A stretch of DNA of 64,000 bases from NCBI GenBank assembly GCA_030536575.1, contig JAUNPS010000003.1, forward strand, positions 113,400 through 177,399, given 5' to 3'. The position numbers and the translations under genes are program-made. This document shows positions 26,754 through 34,451 of the stretch, in pieces. Within the stretch, counting starts at the first letter, position 1; each line of letters starts with the position of its first letter. Origin of the DNA: Eubacteriales bacterium (GTDB lineage Bacteria > Bacillota > Clostridia > Lachnospirales > Lachnospiraceae). Below the pieces are notes generated by a model. It had not been told where the DNA came from and ran no database searches. It saw nothing but the letters and a program-made list of their open reading frames with translations.

Positions 26754-27752
26754 ATGAAGAAAAAATTTGCTGCAGGTTTGGTAACGTTGGCAGTCAGCGC
26801 AGGAATGCTCGCATGCGGAGCGACCGTATTCGCGGAAGAAGGAAATCCGACGATCGCATTCGTACCGAAGGTTATGGGCCAGGCATGGTGGGATCACGTA
26901 GAAGAGAACGTAAAAGAGTGGTCTGAAGAGAACGGCATTGACGTCATCTACAAAGGCCCGACCGATACCGACGCAGCCGCACAGGTACAGATCATGACCG
27001 ACCTGGTAAACCAGGGTGTCGATATCCTTTGCTTCTCCCCGAACGATCCGGACGCCTGCGAAGCCATCTGTAAAGAAGCGATGGACAAAGGCATTATCGT
27101 TATCGCTACCGAGGCATCCGGTATGGAAAATGTAAACTATGACATCGAAGCATTCGACGAGACCGGTCTTGGCGGCTTCCTGATGGATCAGCTGGCAGAG
27201 CAGATGGGCGGCGAAGGCCAGTACATCACCATGGTAGGTTCCATGACGATGGAATCCCAGAACAACTGGGCAGACGCAGCCGTTGCACGCGCCGAAGAAG
27301 CTTATCCGGATATGGAACTGGTTCCGGACAAACGTGTCGCCGATGACTCCGACGCAGAAAAAGCTTACGAACTGACCAAAGAGCTGATCACCAAATATCC
27401 GGATTTGAAAGGTATCCTGGGAACCGGCTCCTTCGATGCACCGGGCGCTGCACGTGCGATCCAGGAACTGGGCCTGACCGGAAAAGTATTCGCGATCTCC
27501 GTTGCAATGCCTCTGGAAGTTGCCGACTACCTGGAAGACGGAACTCTTGGTTCCGTAGCCCTCTGGGATGCAGGCATCACCGCAAAAGCCATGCTGAACT
27601 GTGCAGTAAAACTGTATAACGGCGAAGAGATCACCGACGGCGCAGACCTTGGCGAAGAAGGTTACGACGCAGTAGCCGTTCAGGACAAAGTGATCGTAGG
27701 CGAAGGCCAGATCGCCATCACCAAAGAAAACTGCTACGATTTCGGATTCTAA
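26754..27752 (+). CDS. LsrB/RhaS-type sugar ABC substrate-binding protein
   Basis: 332 residues with a signal peptide (1-~27, cut near VFAEE). PTIAFVPKVMGQAWWDHVEE, KGPTDTDAAAQVQIMTDLVN, CFSPNDPDACEA and the ending ITKENCYDFGF follow the LsrB/RhaS branch of type I sugar-binding proteins. Ligand residues of the autoinducer-2 proteins are not all kept, and the mutarotase in the operon points to a 6-deoxyhexose such as rhamnose. Codon use is strongly biased, suggesting high expression, and a hairpin after the stop probably protects this part of the message. Confidence 0.88.
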   Translation: MKKKFAAGLVTLAVSAGMLACGATVFAEEGNPTIAFVPKVMGQAWWDHVEENVKEWSEENGIDVIYKGPTDTDAAAQVQIMTDLVNQGVDILCFSPNDPDACEAICKEAMDKGIIVIATEASGMENVNYDIEAFDETGLGGFLMDQLAEQMGGEGQYITMVGSMTMESQNNWADAAVARAEEAYPDMELVPDKRVADDSDAEKAYELTKELITKYPDLKGILGTGSFDAPGAARAIQELGLTGKVFAISVAMPLEVADYLEDGTLGSVALWDAGITAKAMLNCAVKLYNGEEITDGADLGEEGYDAVAVQDKVIVGEGQIAITKENCYDFGF

Positions 27753-27768
27753 ATCATACGGAAAGTCT

Positions 27769-27798
27769 GGGGGCAGAGGAGTACGCTCTTCTGCCCCC
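27769..27798 (+). terminator. Stabilising or attenuating hairpin after the binding protein
   Basis: GGGGGCAGA (27769-27777) pairs with TCTGCCCCC (27790-27798). No proper T-run follows, so it is more likely to stabilise the upstream message and lower downstream expression than to end transcription. Confidence 0.6.
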
Positions 27799-27847
27799 GC
27801 TTCTTAAGGATTCCTGCGGAAGAAAAGAAGAGGGAGCGTGTACGCTT

Positions 27848-29335
27848 ATGTCAGAATATTTACTGGAAATGTCCGGAATATGCAAATCCTTTTCCGGTGT
27901 CCACGCGCTGGATCATGTGAACTTCGCAGTCCGTCCCGGCAAAGTAATGTGCCTGGCCGGAGAGAACGGCTGCGGAAAATCCACGCTTGTCAAAATCATC
28001 TCCGGCGTCTACACGAAAGACGAAGGGGAAGTGACCTTTGAAGGCCAGAAGATCACGAAAATCACGCCGGCGGAAGCCACGCAGCTTGGTATTCAGGTTA
28101 TCTATCAGGATCTGTCCATTTTCCCGAACCTGACGGTGATGGAGAACCTGGCGATCAACTCGGAGATCACCGCCGGGAAAAAACTGGTGAACCGGAAGCG
28201 CTGGGAAGCCACGGCGAAGGAAGCGCTGTCGAAGATCGGCTATCAGATCGATCTCTATGCAAAAATGGGGGAATTAAGCGTTGCGGATAAGCAGTTGGTT
28301 GCCATCTGCCGCGCCTTGCTGTTTAACGCAAAACTGATCATCATGGACGAGCCCACCACCGCCCTGACGAAAAAAGAGGTGGACGCGCTGTTTAAGACCG
28401 TCCGTCAGCTCCGGGACTCCGGTATCGCCATCATGTTCATCAGCCATAAAACCGAAGAAATCTTCGAGATTTCCGACGACGTCTGCATCATGCGGAACGG
28501 CAAAAACGTCTATTCCGGCCCCACGGCGGAACTGACGCGGGAAAAATATACCTACTACCTGACCGGAAGGGAACTGGTGGAGGATCGGTTTATCCCGAAA
28601 AATATCAGCAAAGAGCCGGTTCTTAGGGTCAATCACCTGACGCTGAAGGATCAGAAGTGCAAAGACATTTCGTTCTCCCTGCGGAAAGGAGAAATCTTAG
28701 GCGTTACCGGGCTTTTGGGTTCCGGCCGTACCGAGCTGGCGTTAAGCCTGTTCGGCCTGGAAAAGATCGAGTCCGGCACCATTGAGCTGAACGGGAAGGA
28801 CGTAAAGATCTCGTCCCCGATCGCGGCTCAGAAAATGAAGATCGGTTACGTCCCGGAGGACCGTCTGACGGAAGGTCTCTGCCTGCAGCAGCCCATTGCG
28901 GACAATATTACCCTGTCCTCTTTAAAGCGCCTGGCGAATTCCTTTGGCATCATCAAAAAACAGGACATCATCGCGGACGCGAATATCTGGAAGGAGAAAT
29001 TCTCCATTGCCACCGACGATGTGCGCAAATTCGCTTCCACGCTCTCCGGCGGAAACCAGCAGAAGATCGTGCTGTCCAAATGGCTCAGCAATGACCTGGA
29101 CGTGCTGATCTTAAACGGGCCCACCGTAGGCGTCGATGTGGGTGCGAAACAGGATATTCACCATCTGGTCCATGAACTGGCAAACGAAGGCCTGGCGGTT
29201 ATCATCATTTCGGACGACCTGTCGGAAGTGGTGGTGAACTGCAGCCGTGTCATCGTCATGAAAGACGGCGGCATTGTCGGGGAAATGACCGGAGACAACA
29301 TTACCGAAGAAAATATCCTGGAAATTATTCGTTAA
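27848..29335 (+). CDS. Sugar ABC transporter, duplicated ATP-binding subunit (RbsA/RhaT-type)
   Basis: 495 residues with two nucleotide-binding domains. The first has Walker A GENGCGKSTL, signature LSVADKQLVAICRAL and Walker B MDEPTTAL. The second has GLLGSGRTEL and LSGGNQQKIVLSKWL, but its Walker B reads LILNGPTVGVD, lacking the Asp-Glu pair, so this site is probably catalytically degenerate. It energises sugar import with the two permeases that follow. Confidence 0.93.
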   Translation: MSEYLLEMSGICKSFSGVHALDHVNFAVRPGKVMCLAGENGCGKSTLVKIISGVYTKDEGEVTFEGQKITKITPAEATQLGIQVIYQDLSIFPNLTVMENLAINSEITAGKKLVNRKRWEATAKEALSKIGYQIDLYAKMGELSVADKQLVAICRALLFNAKLIIMDEPTTALTKKEVDALFKTVRQLRDSGIAIMFISHKTEEIFEISDDVCIMRNGKNVYSGPTAELTREKYTYYLTGRELVEDRFIPKNISKEPVLRVNHLTLKDQKCKDISFSLRKGEILGVTGLLGSGRTELALSLFGLEKIESGTIELNGKDVKISSPIAAQKMKIGYVPEDRLTEGLCLQQPIADNITLSSLKRLANSFGIIKKQDIIADANIWKEKFSIATDDVRKFASTLSGGNQQKIVLSKWLSNDLDVLILNGPTVGVDVGAKQDIHHLVHELANEGLAVIIISDDLSEVVVNCSRVIVMKDGGIVGEMTGDNITEENILEIIR

Positions 29336-29348
29336 GGGGGACGGCGTC

Positions 29349-30350
29349 ATGAATAAAGCGGCATTAAAACGGATGACGAAACGGACGGAATTTTATATCT
29401 TCCTCGTTCTCATCGCAATGTGTATTGCAATTGAAATCATTTCCGGCGGCCAGCTCTTCGCGGCAGACAAAATCGTCACCATCCTTCGTTCGATGGTGGT
29501 GGACGGCATGTTTGCCATGTGCTGCCTGGTGGTTATGATTTCCGGCGGATTCGACCTTTCTTTCCCGGCCATCGCCTCGCTGGCCTCCTGTCTGTCCGCG
29601 ACGATCTGTGTAAATTTCGGGTTCTGCGAGACGAATCCGATCATCGGAATCCTGCTGGCGATCGTCATCGGCGCAGTCCTTGGCATGTTCAACGGCTGGA
29701 TCATTTCAAACTTTAAATTAAATACCATGATTGTAACGCTGGCTACCCAGACGTTCTTCACCGGTATCACCATGGGGCTTTTACAGTTAAAGGAGATCAC
29801 CTCGAAACTGCCGAAAGGCTTCCGGAACATGGGCGAATCCTACCTGTTTGAGGTTTATAACGCGGCGGGGCTGCGTTCCACGATGACTTCCATGTTCATC
29901 TTCCTGGTTCTGTTATGTCTTGCGACCTCGTTCGTGCTGAAACATACGATGTTTGGCCGGGGCTTATACGCCATCGGCGGCAATGAAGTTTCCGCGGAAC
30001 GCGCTGGCTACAATGTAAAACGGATCAAATTCCTGCTGTATACCGTGGTAGGCGCGATGTCCGGCTTCATCGGAATCATCCGTGTCTCCATGGCCCGTCA
30101 GGCGATCCCCAAGGCTCTGGACGGAAAAGAAATGACCATCATCCCGGCAGTTATCTTGGGCGGCGCCAGCATCTTCGGCGGCGAAGGTTCCGTGTTCGGT
30201 ACGGTGTGCGCGGTGGCGATCATCACCGTTGTGTCAAACAGTATGCTGCTTCTGGGAATCGGCACCTACTGGCAGGACTTTTTCAATGGGCTCGTGATCC
30301 TGGTCGGCATTACCATTTCCGCCGTACAGGCGAAACGCCGCAACGGTTAA
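29349..30350 (+). CDS. Sugar ABC transporter permease (RbsC-type), first
   Basis: 333 residues, about 9 membrane segments. ISGGFDLSFPAIASLASCLS and YAIGGNEVSAERAGYNVKR are RbsC/BPD_transp_2 signatures, the latter facing the ATPase. An AAGGGGG site lies before ATG 29349. It forms a heterodimer with the next gene product, as in RhaP/RhaQ or LsrC/LsrD. Confidence 0.92.
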   Translation: MNKAALKRMTKRTEFYIFLVLIAMCIAIEIISGGQLFAADKIVTILRSMVVDGMFAMCCLVVMISGGFDLSFPAIASLASCLSATICVNFGFCETNPIIGILLAIVIGAVLGMFNGWIISNFKLNTMIVTLATQTFFTGITMGLLQLKEITSKLPKGFRNMGESYLFEVYNAAGLRSTMTSMFIFLVLLCLATSFVLKHTMFGRGLYAIGGNEVSAERAGYNVKRIKFLLYTVVGAMSGFIGIIRVSMARQAIPKALDGKEMTIIPAVILGGASIFGGEGSVFGTVCAVAIITVVSNSMLLLGIGTYWQDFFNGLVILVGITISAVQAKRRNG

Positions 30351-30368
30351 AGAAGGAGGAGTATAAGC

Positions 30369-31394
30369 ATGAAGATCAAAGAATATTTTAAGAAAAATCA
30401 ATATACTTCCATCCTGCTCGTGCTCATGGCCATTGTGCTGGTATTCTTTACAGCCACCAAGGGAAACACCCTCTGGAGCGTCGGCACCTGGAAAGGCATT
30501 TTCATGCAGTTCCCGGAATACGGCGTGATGACCATCGGCGTGATGTTCTGCTTCATTGCGGGCTGTATCGATATGTCCTTTGTTATGCTGGGCAACTTTG
30601 CCTGTATCCTTGGCGTGAAGTTTATGGCAGCCATGGTCACGGAAGATATGTCAAACGGTCAGGTAGCGCTTGTAATTCTGGGTGCATTTGTTATAATTAT
30701 CCTGGTAGGGGCAGTCGGCGGCGTGATCAACGGCGTCCTGGTGAGCAAGCTTGGCATCCCGCCCGTCATGGCCACGATCGCCATGCAGATGGTATGGCTT
30801 GGTCTTTCCACCGGGCTTACCCAGGGCTACACGGTATCCGGTGTTCCGAATCTTTACATCGAAGTCGGACATAAAATGATTTTCGGATTCATTCCATTCC
30901 CCATGCTGGTCTTTTTGATCTGTTTCGCGGTCGCCGCATTCATTCTGAAGTATACGACTTACGGCGAGAAGCTCTACATGCTGGGAACGAACCGGAAAGC
31001 GGCGAAATTCTCCGCGATCAATACCGACCGCATGATCATCGGAACCTTCGTGCTCTGCGACGTGTTCTGCTGCATCGGCAGCATGCTGATGCTTTCCACG
31101 CTGGGCTCCGCAAAAGCGGACTACGGCGAATCTTACGTCATGCGGATCATCCTGATCCTGGTACTGGCCGGGGTGCTTCCGGACGGCGGTATGGGAAAGA
31201 TTATCAATGTACTTCTTTCCGTTATCGTGATCCAGATCATTGCGTCCGGCGTAAATATGTTCTCGAACCTGAACCCGTACCACGCAAGTCTGATCTGGGG
31301 CGGGCTGCTGATCCTGGTCCTGATCTTCAGCACCCGGATGAATGGGGAAAGTACATTTTCAAAATTGTTGAAACCGAAAAAAGCAAAGAATTAG
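30369..31394 (+). CDS. Sugar ABC transporter permease (RbsC-type), second
   Basis: 341 residues, about 9 membrane segments, same family as the preceding permease: FIAGCIDMSFVMLGNFACIL and YMLGTNRKAAKFSAINTDR. AGAAGGAGG precedes ATG 30369. The presence of two different permeases fits the LsrCD/RhaPQ importers. Confidence 0.92.
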   Translation: MKIKEYFKKNQYTSILLVLMAIVLVFFTATKGNTLWSVGTWKGIFMQFPEYGVMTIGVMFCFIAGCIDMSFVMLGNFACILGVKFMAAMVTEDMSNGQVALVILGAFVIIILVGAVGGVINGVLVSKLGIPPVMATIAMQMVWLGLSTGLTQGYTVSGVPNLYIEVGHKMIFGFIPFPMLVFLICFAVAAFILKYTTYGEKLYMLGTNRKAAKFSAINTDRMIIGTFVLCDVFCCIGSMLMLSTLGSAKADYGESYVMRIILILVLAGVLPDGGMGKIINVLLSVIVIQIIASGVNMFSNLNPYHASLIWGGLLILVLIFSTRMNGESTFSKLLKPKKAKN

Positions 31395-31415
31395 GGATTT
31401 GAAAGGAGAACGATC

Positions 31416-32465
31416 ATGAACAGTAGAGAGCGTTTTTTAGCAACCGTTGAGAGAAAACCGGTAGACCGTCCGGCCTGCTGGCTGGGCGACCCCACTCCGG
31501 AGGCCGTACCGGCGCTGTGTGACTTCTATAAAGTAAACGATATCAAAGAGCTGAAAAAGGTTTGCGGCGATGACTTCTACGCCGTGGAGATCCCGTACCA
31601 TTCCGAAACCTGTAACGCGATTTTCGCAGCCTTTGACTGGTATATGAACGGGAGCAATGTAGACACCGAGCACCGCACTCTGACCGCAGACGGCTGTTTC
31701 GCCTTCTGCGAGGATCTGGACGACGTGAAAGCGGTGAACTTCCCGTGGCCCGACCCGGCGAAATATATTGACCCGGAAGAGTGTAAGCGTCTTGTGGACG
31801 AAGCTCCGGAAGACAAGGTTGTAATGGGAATGCTCTGGGCCTGCCATTTCCAGGATGTGTGCGCGGCATTCGGCATGCAGACCTGCCTGATGAACATGGT
31901 ATCCGAGCCGGAAATGGTGCACTATGTAGACGATCATATCGTTGATTTTTATCTGAAAGCGCTGACCATTTTCCTGGAAGCCACCAAAGGCAAAGTCCAG
32001 GCGATCCTGATCGGCGACGACGTAGGAAGCCAGAGAGGCCTGATGATCAGCCCGGCCCTGATCGAGGAATTCGTCATTCCGGGTGCGAAGAAGCTGATCG
32101 ACCTGGCCCACAGCTATGGCGTGAAAGTGATGTATCATTCCTGCGGCTCCATCGTGGAGGCGATTCCGCTGCTGATCGAGGCAGGCGTGGACATTATCCA
32201 TCCGATCCAGGCGCTGGCGGCCGGTATGGATCCGGCGAACCTGAAGTCGAAATTCGAAGGACAGGTTTCCTTCTGCGGCGGCGTGGACACCCAGGATCTG
32301 CTTCCAAACGGCACGCCGGAGATGGTGGCTGACAAAGTAAAAGAGTTAAGGGGCTATTTCCCCACCGGGCTGATCCTGTCGCCCAGCCATGAAGGGCTGC
32401 AGCCGGACGTACCGCCTGCAAACATCAAGGCGCTGTTTGACGAGGCCACGAAGATTTACGAATAA
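31416..32465 (+). CDS. Uroporphyrinogen decarboxylase (URO-D) family protein, probably not a heme enzyme
   Basis: 349 residues with the URO-D fold: start NSRERFLATVERKPVDRPAC, then SCGSIVEAIPLLIEAGVD and SPSHEGLQPDVPPANIKAL. True decarboxylases carry a conserved basic N-terminal motif that is absent here. Instead His241-x-Cys243 and His325 match the zinc ligand positions of MtaA/MtbA-type methyltransferases, with His in place of the last Cys. It sits in a sugar-import operon, so a role on a methylated or otherwise modified sugar is possible. The reaction is unknown. Confidence 0.8.
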   Translation: MNSRERFLATVERKPVDRPACWLGDPTPEAVPALCDFYKVNDIKELKKVCGDDFYAVEIPYHSETCNAIFAAFDWYMNGSNVDTEHRTLTADGCFAFCEDLDDVKAVNFPWPDPAKYIDPEECKRLVDEAPEDKVVMGMLWACHFQDVCAAFGMQTCLMNMVSEPEMVHYVDDHIVDFYLKALTIFLEATKGKVQAILIGDDVGSQRGLMISPALIEEFVIPGAKKLIDLAHSYGVKVMYHSCGSIVEAIPLLIEAGVDIIHPIQALAAGMDPANLKSKFEGQVSFCGGVDTQDLLPNGTPEMVADKVKELRGYFPTGLILSPSHEGLQPDVPPANIKALFDEATKIYE

Positions 32466-32557
32466 GCAAGAGCCATTCACGAAGTGAATTTTAAATGGAT
32501 TTGCGAAGGATGCTGCGAATGGAACGAACAGTAGCTTTTGCGGAGAGGAGCGCTTTT

Positions 32558-32884
32558 ATGGTACGCAGATTTGGGGAAATGATCAAGATCAAACCGGAGG
32601 GGCTGGAGGAGTACAAACGATACCATGCGAACCCGCTTCCGGGCGTGAATGAAATGATTAAAGAGTGCCATCTGAAGAATTACAGCATCTATCAGAGAGG
32701 CGATTACATGTTCGCTTATTATGAGTATGATGGAGATGATTTTGAGGCGGATATGGCGAAGATGGCGGCAGACCCGGCGACTCAGCATTGGTGGAGTTTG
32801 GTGAAACCGCTGATGCAGCCTCTGGAGGACCGGAAGGAAGGAGAGTTCTGGTCCGGGATGGAAGAGATTTATCATTTGGATTAA
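32558..32884 (+). CDS. rhaM: L-rhamnose mutarotase-like protein
   Basis: 108 residues of the RhaM family, which interconverts alpha and beta anomers of L-rhamnose. RRFGEMIKIKPEGLEEYKRY, KNYSIYQRGDYMFAYYEY and DPATQHWWSLVKPLMQPL are characteristic. ATG 32558 is chosen because GAGAGGAG lies just before it; an upstream ATG at 32495 has no site. It is the last gene of the importer operon. Related family members act on fucose or other sugars, so rhamnose is likely but not certain. Confidence 0.85.
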   Translation: MVRRFGEMIKIKPEGLEEYKRYHANPLPGVNEMIKECHLKNYSIYQRGDYMFAYYEYDGDDFEADMAKMAADPATQHWWSLVKPLMQPLEDRKEGEFWSGMEEIYHLD

Positions 32885-32891
32885 GGGACGG

Positions 32892-32930
32892 AATCCCCCG
32901 CGGCGGGCTGCTGCGGGGGATTTCTCGCTT
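32892..32930 (+). terminator. Terminator of the sugar-import operon
   Basis: AATCCCCCGC (32892-32901) pairs with GCGGGGGATT (32913-32922), followed by a T-rich stretch. Confidence 0.8.
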
Positions 32931-33008
32931 TATAGGAAATACCGTTTTGTGATAAAACTGTAATACTTTGCCCCTATAAAGCAAAAACCCTCCGGGCTGG
33001 ATGCACAC

Positions 33009-33131
33009 AGATGCGAGAAGAAAATTTTGCCTTCGGCAAACGCATCTGGCGCGGCACACCGAAGGCGTACAGAGTAAAAGTGTGCTTCTTGGACGCTATA
33101 GAGAGCGCGAGAGTGTGCGAAGCACACTTTT
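33009..33131. other. Structured intergenic region upstream of hemA
   Basis: The gap from 32931 to 33146 holds no gene. A nested hairpin at 33009-33047 has outer arms AGATGCG/CGCATCT and inner arms TTTGCC/GGCAAA. A second hairpin at 33076-33131 has 13-bp arms, AAAAGTGTGCTTC and GAAGCACACTTTT, with an inner CGCT/AGCG. The second could be a bidirectional terminator, as both ends carry A or T runs. It ends 16 bp before the hemA promoter, so it is not the hemA leader. Confidence 0.55.
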
Positions 33132-33146
33132 GTTTGCATGCAGACA

Positions 33147-33175
33147 TTGACAAAAAAGGCCCGGTACATTAGAAT
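33147..33175 (+). promoter_or_regulatory. Promoter of the hem operon
   Basis: TTGACA (33147-33152), 17 bp, TAGAAT (33170-33175). The implied transcript start near 33182 rules out upstream ATG 33138 and supports ATG 33213. Confidence 0.8.
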
Positions 33176-33212
33176 GAAAACCGATGAGAACGGAACAAAG
33201 GGGACGAAAATC

Positions 33213-34451
33213 ATGGCCATACAAATGATTGGCATCGACCATAAAAACGCGGGAATCGACGTGCGAACCGTCTTTTCCTTTACGAAGAAAAAGATTGCGG
33301 AAGCTCTGGAAATCCTGAAGGGGATTCCGGGGGTTTCCGGCTGCATTATCCTCTCCACCTGTAACCGGTGCGAGGTGTGGGCGAGTACCACGGAGAAATT
33401 CGAAGGGGATCTGTACGATTTGATCTGTGAGATCCGGGAGCTGCCCGCAGAATGCCGCCAGGACTACCGGGCGTATTTTACGTTCCGGGACGAGCAGGAG
33501 GCGGTGTCCCATCTCTTTCATCTGGCCTGCGGGCTGGATTCCAGGATTCTGGGGGAAGACCAGATCATTACCCAGGTGAAGGATGCGCTGACGCTGTCCA
33601 GGGAGCAGTATGCGACGGACAATGTGCTGGAAATCCTGTTTCGCATGGCCGTGACGGCCGCGAAGAAGGTCAAGACCGAGGTAGTGCTGACGGATGCGAA
33701 CCAGTCGGTGATTCACCAGGCCCTGGCGGTCCTGCGGCAGAAGGGCTACACGGTCAGCGGGAAACGGTGCATGGTGATCGGGAACGGGGTCATGGGAAAG
33801 CTGGCGGCCTCGACACTGAATCAGAGCGGCGCGGATGTGACTGTGACCGTGCGCCAGTACCGGAGCGGGATTGTGGACATTCCCAAGGACTGTAAGCGCA
33901 TTGATTACGGGGAGCGCATGAACCTGTTTCCAGAATGCGACCTGGTGGTCAGCGCTACCGCAAGCCCAAATTACACGCTGCGGGAAGAGCAGGTGCGGGA
34001 GGTGCCCCTGGAGCATGGGATGATTCTGCTGGATCTGGCGGTGCCGCGGGACATTGACCCGGAAATCGGGAAATTGCCGCAGATCCGCCTGTATGATATC
34101 GATGACTTTAAAGTGGATGTGCGCAGCGAGAAGGTGAAGCAGAACATCGCGAAGGCCGGGAAGATCCTGGAGGAACAGATGGAGGAGTTCTACGCCTGGT
34201 ATGAGTGCCGGGACATTATTCCCCAGATCCAGGATATTAAGCAGAAGGCCGTGCACGACTGCGACCTGCGGCTGACGAAGGTGCTGCGGGATCTGCCGAT
34301 GTCGGGCGAGGAGCGGGAGAAGCTGGCGAAGAATATCGATACGGCGGTTGCGAAAGTGGTGAATAAGATGATGTTCGGGCTGCGGGATCATGTGAGCGAG
34401 CAGACGCTGCGGGAATGTGTGGAAGGATTGGAGAAGGTTTATGGAGAATAA
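33213..34451 (+). CDS. hemA: Glutamyl-tRNA reductase
   Basis: 412 residues. Reduces glutamyl-tRNA to glutamate-1-semialdehyde, first step of the C5 tetrapyrrole pathway. IGIDHKNAGIDVRTVFSF, the nucleophile Cys50 in LSTCNRCEVWA, GEDQIITQVKDAL, and the NADPH domain VIGNGVMGKLAAST are visible. ATG 33213 follows AAGGGGA and lies after the predicted transcript start. It overlaps the next gene by 11 bp. Confidence 0.95.
   Translation: MAIQMIGIDHKNAGIDVRTVFSFTKKKIAEALEILKGIPGVSGCIILSTCNRCEVWASTTEKFEGDLYDLICEIRELPAECRQDYRAYFTFRDEQEAVSHLFHLACGLDSRILGEDQIITQVKDALTLSREQYATDNVLEILFRMAVTAAKKVKTEVVLTDANQSVIHQALAVLRQKGYTVSGKRCMVIGNGVMGKLAASTLNQSGADVTVTVRQYRSGIVDIPKDCKRIDYGERMNLFPECDLVVSATASPNYTLREEQVREVPLEHGMILLDLAVPRDIDPEIGKLPQIRLYDIDDFKVDVRSEKVKQNIAKAGKILEEQMEEFYAWYECRDIIPQIQDIKQKAVHDCDLRLTKVLRDLPMSGEEREKLAKNIDTAVAKVVNKMMFGLRDHVSEQTLRECVEGLEKVYGE

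Noticed and set aside
26754-31394. Autoinducer-2 (Lsr) importer
   Set aside because: The binding protein resembles LsrB, but the AI-2 ligand residues are not all kept and no lsrK, lsrF or lsrG is present; the mutarotase favours a deoxysugar.
31416-32465. HemE (uroporphyrinogen decarboxylase for heme)
   Set aside because: The family fold is present but the heme-enzyme N-terminal motif is missing, zinc-type ligands are present, and the gene sits in a sugar operon rather than with hemA-hemL.
33138-33212. Upstream ATG 33138 as hemA start
   Set aside because: It lies before the TTGACA-N17-TAGAAT promoter, so it would not be on the transcript.
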